From Streptomyces sp. NRRL F-4489 (GTDB lineage Bacteria; Actinomycetota; Actinomycetes; Streptomycetales; Streptomycetaceae), in the NCBI RefSeq assembly GCF_001509485.1, contig NZ_LLZI01000005.1, forward strand, positions 1 through 20,508: 20,508 nucleotides of DNA, given 5' to 3'. Below the pieces are notes generated by a model. It was not told where the DNA came from. It saw nothing but the letters and a program-made list of their open reading frames with translations, and did not search any database. Position 1 is the first letter of the stretch; every line of letters begins with the position of its first letter. A program made the translations under genes and the position numbers. Below, piece by piece: positions 15,234-20,508 of the stretch.

Positions 15234-16408
15234 GCACGTCCACCACCGCCCCAACGGGCAAGAAGAACCCGGCCGTTGACGCCGTCGCGCGCAGCGCCGC
15301 CCGGGACCGCGTGCTGCTCGGCATCGCCGCGCCGGTCCTCGCCATCGCCGCCGCGATCGTCATCAGCTCGCTGGTCTTCCTGGCGTCCGGCGAGAACCCG
15401 TTCCGCGCGTACGGGATCATGGCCGACTACGGCCACTACAGCGACAGCCAGGTCTGGATCATCAACAAGGCGGTGCCGTACTACCTTTCGGCGCTCGCGG
15501 TGGCCGTCGGCTTCCGGATGAACCTCTTCAACATCGGCGTCGACGGGCAGTACCGGCTGGCCGCCTTCGCCGCCGCCGCGGTCGGCGGGGCCATCGCACT
15601 GCCCGGCGCGCTCCAGATCATCCTGCTCATCGTGATCGCGATGCTGGTGGGCGCGATCTGGTCCGGTATCGCGGGGCTGCTGCGGACCACCCGCGGGGTC
15701 AGCGAGGTGATCACCACGATCATGCTGAACTCCATCGCGGCCTCGGTCATCGGCTACTTCCTCCAGGACGGCCGGCTCGCCGTCAAGGACGGCAACCTCC
15801 TGCACACCAAGTTCCTGCCGGAGTCCAGCCACTTCTTCTCGTTCGCGACCCACCCCAAGCCGGTCGAGGGCTTCGTGGTCGTCGCGGTGGTGGCCGGCGC
15901 GCTGTACTGGTTCCTGATCAACCGCACCCGCTTCGGCTTCGACCTGCGCGCGGTGGGCGCCTCCGAACCGGCCGCCGAGGCCAGCGGTGTCAGCGTCAAG
16001 CGCATGGTGGTCATCTCCATGCTGCTCTCCGGCGCCGCGGCCGGCCTGGTCGGCATGCCGACCCTGCTCGGCGAGTCGTTCCAGTACGGCACCGACTTCC
16101 CGGCCGGTATCGGCTTCACCGGTATCGCCATCGCCCTGCTCGGCCGCAACCACCCCATCGGCATGGGCTTCGGCGCCCTGCTGTGGGCGTTCCTGGACCG
16201 CACCGGCTCCCGGCTGGAGTTCGAGGGCTACGCCCAGGAGATCGTCGGCGTCATCCAGGGCGTGATCGTGCTCTGCGTCGTCATCGCCTACGAGGTCGTC
16301 CGCCGCTACGGGCTGCGCCTCCAGCAGCGCAAGGTCGGCGAGGAGCTGGCCGTACTGGCCCGCACCGGCACCGCCGACAACAGTGACAAGCCGGAGGTGA
16401 CGGCGTGA
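15230..16408 (+). CDS. Nucleoside ABC importer permease 1 (BPD_transp_2)
   Basis: A 392-residue multi-pass membrane protein of PF02653. The GTG at 15230 overlaps the ATPase TGA (GTGA) and has AAGGTGG upstream; the longer open frame leading into it is antisense-free but overlaps the ATPase and is not used. A charged N-terminus precedes membrane segment 1 (about 28-52). The family hallmark FNIGVDGQ occurs at 100-107, followed by LRTTRGVSEVITTIMLNSIA, LRAVGASEPAAEASGVSVKR (the cytoplasmic loop contacting the ATPase) and GFTGIAIALLGRNHPIGMGFGA. Equivalent to NupP/PnrC-type subunits. It pairs with the second permease to form the channel. Confidence 0.94.
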
Positions 16409-17688
16409 GTACGGAACTCAAGTCCGCGGCGCGGCCCGCGGCCCCGGGCACGGGCGGCCGGAAGCGGAAGCTGACCTACCCCTGGGTGCTGCTGATCCTG
16501 GCCGGCGCGCTGGTCGCGGTCTCCGCCCTGCGGGCCATAAGCGGCGCCACCGACCTGACCTCGGCCGGGCAGTTCGGGGCCGCGCTCAGCGCCGCCGTCC
16601 CGATCGGCCTGGCCGGCCTCGGCGGCCTGTGGGCCGAGCGGTCCGGTGTGGTCAACATCGGCCTCGAAGGCATGATGATGCTCGGCTCGTTCGCGGCCGG
16701 CTGGGCCGGCTGGCAGCACGGCCCCTGGGCGGCGGCCGCGGCCGGCGTCATCGGCGGCGCGCTCGGCGGCCTGGTGCACGCGATCGCCACCGTCACCTTC
16801 GGCGTCGACCACATCGTCTCCGGTGTCGCGATCAACATCCTCGCGCTGGGCGCCACGCAATATCTGGCCACGATCCTCTTCGGCCACGAGGGCAGCGCCG
16901 CGATGGCGGCCGGCGGAAACGACAAGCAGTCGCCGCCGATGTCCGATATGCCGACCTTCACCGTCCCCGGCCTCGCCGACTGGCTGAACGGCATCGAGAG
17001 CCACCACTGGTTCCTGGTCTCCGACCTCGCCGGGGTGCTCGGCGGCGCGGTCACCGGCGTCTCCTGGCTCACCCTGCTGACCGCCGGCCTCTTCGCCGGC
17101 ACGTTCTACCTGCTGTGGCGCTCCGCGTTCGGCCTGCGGCTGCGCTCCTGCGGCGAGGCCCCGCTCTCCGCCGAGACCCTGGGCGTCAACGTCTACGCGT
17201 ACAAGTACGCGGCGGTGCTGGTCTCCGGCGCGCTGGCCGGCCTCGGCGGCGCCTTCCTGGCGATCAGCGTGCACTTCTACCAGGACGGGCAGACCGGCGG
17301 CCGCGGCTACATCGGCCTGGCCACGATGATCTTCGGCAACTGGCGGCCGGGCGGCGTCGCGCTCGGCGCGGGCCTGTTCGGCTTCATGGACGCCATGCAG
17401 CTGCGCAGCGGCGGCCCGACCGTGCACGCCCTGCTGCTGGGCCTGGCCGCACTGCTCGCCGGCCTGGCGGTGGTCCGGCTGCGGGCCGCCAAGCGGGCCC
17501 AGGCCGCGGTCGCCGGGGTGGCCGCCGCCGTCCTGGTGGTCTGGTACGCGCTGTCCGACAACGTCCCGCTGGAACTGGTCGAGGCCAGCCCCTACATCGC
17601 TACGCTGCTGGTCCTGGCGCTCTTCTCACAGCGCCTGCGGGCCCCCAAGGCGGTCGGCAAGCCGTACCGCAGGGGCCAGGGCCACTGA
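16405..17688 (+). CDS. Nucleoside ABC importer permease 2 (BPD_transp_2)
   Basis: A 427-residue multi-pass membrane protein, second channel subunit (NupQ/PnrD-like). The GTG at 16405 overlaps the previous TGA (GTGA), with GGAGG (16393-16397) at 7-bp spacing. Membrane segment 1 is about 27-45. The hallmark VVNIGLEGMMMLGSF places NIGLEG at 84-89; then LRSCGEAPLSAETLGVNVYAYKY as the ATPase-coupling loop and GGRGYIGLATMIFGNWRPGGVALGAGLFGFMDAMQLR. The C-terminus (about 330-427) adds further hydrophobic segments and ends KAVGKPYRRGQGH, making it somewhat longer than minimal family members. A strong hairpin follows within 6 bp of the stop codon. Confidence 0.94.
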   Translation: MSTELKSAARPAAPGTGGRKRKLTYPWVLLILAGALVAVSALRAISGATDLTSAGQFGAALSAAVPIGLAGLGGLWAERSGVVNIGLEGMMMLGSFAAGWAGWQHGPWAAAAAGVIGGALGGLVHAIATVTFGVDHIVSGVAINILALGATQYLATILFGHEGSAAMAAGGNDKQSPPMSDMPTFTVPGLADWLNGIESHHWFLVSDLAGVLGGAVTGVSWLTLLTAGLFAGTFYLLWRSAFGLRLRSCGEAPLSAETLGVNVYAYKYAAVLVSGALAGLGGAFLAISVHFYQDGQTGGRGYIGLATMIFGNWRPGGVALGAGLFGFMDAMQLRSGGPTVHALLLGLAALLAGLAVVRLRAAKRAQAAVAGVAAAVLVVWYALSDNVPLELVEASPYIATLLVLALFSQRLRAPKAVGKPYRRGQGH

Positions 17689-17693
17689 CGTCC

Positions 17694-17741
17694 CGGAGGC
17701 CGGCGGCGGGGAGGCGCGCAAGCCCCCGCCGCCGGCCTCCG
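17694..17741 (+). terminator. Long GC-rich hairpin between transporter and cytidine deaminase genes
   Basis: GGAGGCCGGCGGCGGGG (17695-17711) pairs perfectly with 17724-17740, extended by one C-G pair at 17694/17741, giving an 18-bp stem and a 12-nt loop. It starts just after the transporter stop. There is no U-tract. It should terminate or attenuate, and would lower expression of the downstream salvage genes relative to the transporter. Confidence 0.8.
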
Positions 17742-17764
17742 CATTCCCCCGAAAGAAAGACCAC

Positions 17765-18175
17765 ATGACGCACCACCACCAACACCCGCCCGTCGACTGG
17801 CCCGCCCTGCGCACCCTGGCCCGGGAGGCGATGTCCCGGGCCTACGCCCCGTACTCCGGCTACCCGGTCGGCGCCGCCGCCCTCGTGGACGACGGCCGCA
17901 CCGTCACCGGCTGCAACGTCGAGAACGCCTCCTACGGCCTCGGGCTGTGCGCCGAATGCGGCCTGATCTCCGCCCTGTTCGCCGGCGGCGGCGGCCGGCT
18001 GACCGCCTTCACCTGCGTCGACGGCAAGGGCGAACTCCTCGTCCCGTGCGGCCGCTGCCGCCAGCTGCTCCACGAACACGGCGGCCCCGACCTCCTGGTG
18101 GACACCCGCGCCGGCATCCGCCCCCTGTCGGACCTCCTCCCCGACGCCTTCGGCCCCGGCCACTTGGCCCACTGA
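17765..18175 (+). CDS. cdd: Cytidine deaminase (tetrameric type)
   Basis: A 136-residue zinc enzyme that deaminates cytidine and deoxycytidine to uridine and deoxyuridine. Visible: YAPYSGYPVGAAALVDDG, the substrate motif NVENASYGLGLCAECG with zinc ligand Cys62 and catalytic Glu64, and PCGRCRQLL with ligands Cys95 and Cys98, which mark the small homotetrameric class. Length is normal. The N-terminus begins with a His-rich MTHHHQH stretch. The ATG at 17765 has only a weak purine-rich GAAAGAAAGA upstream. It lies downstream of the nucleoside importer and 159 bp before the phosphorylase, so imported cytidine can be converted to the uridine-type substrate used next. Confidence 0.96.
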   Translation: MTHHHQHPPVDWPALRTLAREAMSRAYAPYSGYPVGAAALVDDGRTVTGCNVENASYGLGLCAECGLISALFAGGGGRLTAFTCVDGKGELLVPCGRCRQLLHEHGGPDLLVDTRAGIRPLSDLLPDAFGPGHLAH

Positions 18176-18236
18176 CGGCCGCCACACCGTCCCCTGGCTC
18201 ATCACCGCCCTGGCACCCCACCCATCTATGCGTGTA

Positions 18237-18320
18237 GAACGGACGGAACGGTCCCGGGCCGCCCGAACCACCGTTCGCAGACACCACCCCGGCCTGCCCG
18301 TTCCCAGAACCCACCGTTCG
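18237..18320. promoter_or_regulatory. Cluster of GAACGG/CCGTTC hexamers upstream of the phosphorylase gene
   Basis: Within 18237-18320 the hexamer GAACGG occurs twice on the plus strand (18237-18242, 18246-18251) and three times as its complement CCGTTC (18271-18276, 18298-18303, 18314-18319). Two of these belong to the identical 10-mer CCACCGTTCG (18268-18277, 18311-18320). The last copy lies next to the Shine-Dalgarno AAAGGA (18321-18326). An operator array or alternative RNA pairing is possible; no protein is assigned. The rest of 18176-18334 shows no ORF. Confidence 0.5.
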
Positions 18321-18334
18321 AAAGGAACCCGCCC

Positions 18335-19612
18335 ATGGACGCCATCTCCGTCATCCGCACCAAGCGCGACCGCGGCGAACTGACCCCCGAGCAGATCGAC
18401 TGGGTCATCGACGCCTACACCCGCGGCGAGGTCGCCCATGAGCAGATGTCGTCCCTGGCCATGGCCATCTTCCTCAACGGCATGAACCGCCGGGAGATCG
18501 CCCGCTGGACCGCCGCCATGATCGCCTCCGGCGAGCGCATGGACTTCTCCTCCCTGACCCGCCCCACCGCCGACAAGCACTCCACCGGCGGCGTCGGCGA
18601 CAAGATCACCCTCCCGCTCGCCCCGCTCGTCGCCGCCTGCGGCGCCGCCGTCCCGCAGCTCTCCGGCCGCGGCCTGGGCCACACCGGCGGCACCCTCGAC
18701 AAGCTCGAAGCCATCCCCGGCTGGCGCGCCCTGCTCTCCAACGACGAGATGCTGGACGTCCTGCGCGACGTCGGCTCGGTCATCTGCGCCGCCGGCGACG
18801 GCCTGGCCCCCGCCGACAAGAAGCTCTACGCGCTGCGCGACGTCACCGGCACCGTCGAGTCGATCCCGCTCATCGCCTCCTCCATCATGTCCAAGAAGAT
18901 CGCCGAGGGCACCGGCTCCCTCGTCCTGGACGTCAAGGTCGGCTCCGGCGCGTTCATGAAGAACCTCGACGACGCCCGTGAACTGGCCGCCACCATGGTC
19001 GAGTTGGGCAAGGACCACGGCGTGGACACCCGGGCCCTGCTCACCGACATGTCCACCCCCCTCGGCCGCACCGCCGGCAACGCCCTCGAAGTCCGCGAAT
19101 CCGTCGAGGTGCTGGCCGGCGGTGGCCCCCAGGACGTCATCGACCTCACCCTCGCCCTGGCCCGCGAGATGCTCGACGCGGCCGGCCTGAAGGACGCCGA
19201 CCCCGCCAAGGCCCTCGCCGACGGCTCCGCCATGGACCACTGGCGCCGCATGATCACCGCCCAGGGCGGCGACCCCGACGCCCCCCTCCCCGTCGCCCGC
19301 GAACAGCACACCGTCACCGCCGCCGCCACCGGCGTCCTGACCGCCCTCGACGCCTACGCCGTCGGCCTCGCCGCCTGGCGCCTGGGCGCCGGCCGCGCCC
19401 GCAAGGAGGACCCCGTGCAGGCGGGCGCCGGCGTAGAACTCCACGCCAAGCCCGGCGACCTGGTCACCGCCGGCCAGCCCCTCCTCACCCTCCACACCGA
19501 CACCCCGGAAAAGTTCCCCTACGCCCTCGAAGCCCTCACCGCCGCCACCCGCATCGACCCCACCCCCACCCCGTCCCCCACCCGCCCGGTGGTCCTGGAA
19601 CGCCTCGCCTAA
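18335..19612 (+). CDS. deoA: Thymidine/pyrimidine-nucleoside phosphorylase
   Basis: A 425-residue cytosolic enzyme that splits thymidine, deoxyuridine or uridine with phosphate into base and (deoxy)ribose 1-phosphate. Seen: the N-terminal helical domain (MDAISVIRTKRDRGELTPEQ), the phosphate-binding signature KHSTGGVGDK (81-90), the family signature SGRGLGHTGGTLDKLEAIPG, SSIMSKKIAEG, LDVKVGSGAFMK, MSTPLGRTAGNALEV and a C-terminal alpha/beta domain ending with the biotinyl-like GAGVELHAKPGDLVTAGQPLLTLH segment. Length is normal. The ATG at 18335 follows AAAGGA by 8 bp. It completes the uptake and salvage block and is followed by a strong hairpin. Sequence alone does not separate thymidine-specific from broad pyrimidine specificity. 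Confidence 0.96.
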   Translation: MDAISVIRTKRDRGELTPEQIDWVIDAYTRGEVAHEQMSSLAMAIFLNGMNRREIARWTAAMIASGERMDFSSLTRPTADKHSTGGVGDKITLPLAPLVAACGAAVPQLSGRGLGHTGGTLDKLEAIPGWRALLSNDEMLDVLRDVGSVICAAGDGLAPADKKLYALRDVTGTVESIPLIASSIMSKKIAEGTGSLVLDVKVGSGAFMKNLDDARELAATMVELGKDHGVDTRALLTDMSTPLGRTAGNALEVRESVEVLAGGGPQDVIDLTLALAREMLDAAGLKDADPAKALADGSAMDHWRRMITAQGGDPDAPLPVAREQHTVTAAATGVLTALDAYAVGLAAWRLGAGRARKEDPVQAGAGVELHAKPGDLVTAGQPLLTLHTDTPEKFPYALEALTAATRIDPTPTPSPTRPVVLERLA

Positions 19613-19642
19613 CCCCCTGACCTGCGCTTTCCCCCTTCGGGT

Positions 19643-19676
19643 GAACGGGACCGGTGGACCCCCACCGGTCCCGTTC
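19643..19676. terminator. Terminator after the phosphorylase gene
   Basis: A perfect 15-bp stem: GAACGGGACCGGTGG (19643-19657) pairs with 19662-19676 around a 4-nt loop, ACCC. It starts 30 bp after the stop codon. No U-tract follows. It separates the salvage block from the Uma2-type gene. Confidence 0.85.
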
Positions 19677-19717
19677 GGCATGCTGGGACCGGTGACGTAC
19701 CGATAGAGGAGCACACC

Positions 19718-20311
19718 ATGGCAGCAGTGATCGCCGAGCGCCCCCATCAGGCCGATGAACGCGGCTGGAACGAGGCGCTCCGCACCTGGGAGCAGACCGA
19801 TGCTCCGGAGGGCTGCAAGGTGGAGATCATCGAGGGGATCGTCACCGTGGCACCACCGCCGGAGAGCGACCACAACGACACCGCGGACGAGCTTCAGCGC
19901 CTGCTGTACACCGTCATCCCCCGGGACTGGGGCATCTACCAGACGCAAGGGCTGACGGTCCCCGGCCGGCAGGGGCTCTACATCCCCGACCTGGCGGTCA
20001 TCCCCAAGAAGCTGCTGCCGCGCCCCGGCGAGCGCCGCACGGCCGACGCGGCCGAGCTGATCGCCGAGATCACCTCCCGCTCCACGGCCAACCACGACCG
20101 CGTCGAAAAGCTCCACGGCTACGCCGACGCCGGCGTCCCCCTCTACCTGCTCCTGGACCCCTGGCACTCCGGCAGACCCACCGCGACGCTCTACGGCCAG
20201 CCGGCCGGCGGCCTCTACCGCGTCCTCGACACCGTCAAGTACGGCGACCCGCTGCACCTCCCGCAACCGTTCGACGTCAGGATCGACACGGCTCTCTTTC
20301 CCACCGGCTGA
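19718..20311 (+). CDS. Uma2-family (DUF820) restriction endonuclease-fold protein
   Basis: A 197-residue PD-(D/E)XK-fold protein of the PF05685 family. These occur in many paralogous copies in Streptomyces and cyanobacteria, and their cellular role is not established. The core is visible: KVEIIEGIVTVAPPPESDHN (about 34-53), LYIPDLAVIPKK with the putative catalytic Asp, AELIAEITSRSTANHDRVEKLHGYADAGVPLYLLLDP, containing the Glu and Lys of the nuclease motif. The ATG at 19718 is supported by AGGAG (19707-19711) at 6-bp spacing. No toxin-antitoxin partner or mobile element is seen beside it. It lies between a terminator and the final partial gene. Confidence 0.88.
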   Translation: MAAVIAERPHQADERGWNEALRTWEQTDAPEGCKVEIIEGIVTVAPPPESDHNDTADELQRLLYTVIPRDWGIYQTQGLTVPGRQGLYIPDLAVIPKKLLPRPGERRTADAAELIAEITSRSTANHDRVEKLHGYADAGVPLYLLLDPWHSGRPTATLYGQPAGGLYRVLDTVKYGDPLHLPQPFDVRIDTALFPTG

Positions 20312-20376
20312 ACCGAGTTGGCTGACCGCGCCTCTGCAGATCCGTACCGTCGCCCGGTGGAGAAGGGAAACGCTCC

Positions 20377-20508
20377 ATGACCATCCTCGCCGTCACCGGT
20401 CATATGGACCTGTCGCCGGGCACCGTGCCGCTGGTGGAGGTTGCGTTGCGGGAGCTGGTGCGGGGGTACGGGCGGGGGGAGGTGGTGGGGGTGACGTGTC
20501 TGGCGCGG
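20377..20508 (+). CDS. Partial gene, possible SLOG-type Rossmann-fold protein
   Basis: Forty-four codons run off the right edge: MTILAVTGHMDLSPGTVPLVE at the N-terminus, then a helix and VVGVTCLAR. A short first strand ending in TGH, followed by a helix and a second strand ending near CLAR, resembles the start of Rossmann-like SLOG proteins (TGHRDL...GVSCLARGAD) common in Streptomyces as hypothetical proteins. GAAGGGAAA precedes the ATG at suitable spacing. With only the first segment visible, function is open. Confidence 0.65.
   Translation, partial: MTILAVTGHMDLSPGTVPLVEVALRELVRGYGRGEVVGVTCLAR

Noticed and set aside
17600..20266. An 888-codon minus-strand frame opposite cdd and deoA
   Set aside because: Antisense shadow with low-complexity Gly/Val/Asp composition, running through the terminators of several plus-strand genes.

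Overview
The window is very GC-rich, with G or C in nearly every third codon position, many GTG starts, overlapping stop/start codons and leaderless-looking genes. This, plus the protein families present, points to a Streptomyces or close actinomycete chromosome. The left and right edges each cut a gene.

Layout. (1) 1-2042: a class A flavin monooxygenase (minus strand, C-terminus off the edge) diverges from a TetR-class repressor; the 38-bp gap and first codons hold two copies of a 15-bp inverted repeat, a clear operator pair. (2) 2073-10909: two divergent operons for a nonulosonic-acid (sialic acid/Kdn-like) cell-surface polymer. The minus arm encodes a GT2 glycosyltransferase, a polysialyltransferase-family protein and a membrane acyltransferase, coupled by TGATG overlaps. 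The plus arm encodes a GT-B-like putative glycosyltransferase, a CMP-nonulosonate synthetase fused to a KdsC-like HAD phosphatase, a NeuB-type synthase lacking the usual C-terminal SAF domain, and a second sialyltransferase-like protein. (3) 11036-12301: a stand-alone M20 amidohydrolase closed by a strong terminator. (4) 12506-19612: nucleoside import and salvage: a BmpA/PnrA lipoprotein, a double-domain ABC ATPase, two BPD_transp_2 permeases, cytidine deaminase and thymidine (pyrimidine nucleoside) phosphorylase. (5) 19718-20508: a Uma2-family nuclease-fold protein and the first 44 codons of a possible SLOG-fold protein.

How the genes work together. In region 2, NeuB condenses phosphoenolpyruvate with a hexose or hexose phosphate, the HAD half could remove a 9-phosphate, the NeuA half activates the product as CMP-sugar, and the glycosyltransferases use it; the acyltransferase may decorate the polymer. 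From memory, a Streptomyces coelicolor region with this kind of gene set, next to the same nucleoside genes, has been linked to teichulosonic acid (a Kdn-containing wall polymer), so the pathway is probably not wholly new, although several individual proteins in it are poorly characterised. In region 4 the lipoprotein and ABC transporter bring in nucleosides, which Cdd deaminates and DeoA phosphorolyses.

Most unusual details: the ABC ATPase has its only good ribosome-binding site in front of an ATC codon; two adjacent perfect hairpins lie at the neuB/glycosyltransferase junction inside coding sequence; short in-frame tandem repeats sit in two polymer genes; and the two intergenic control regions at 5713-5947 and 18176-18334 carry clustered palindromic or repeated hexamers.
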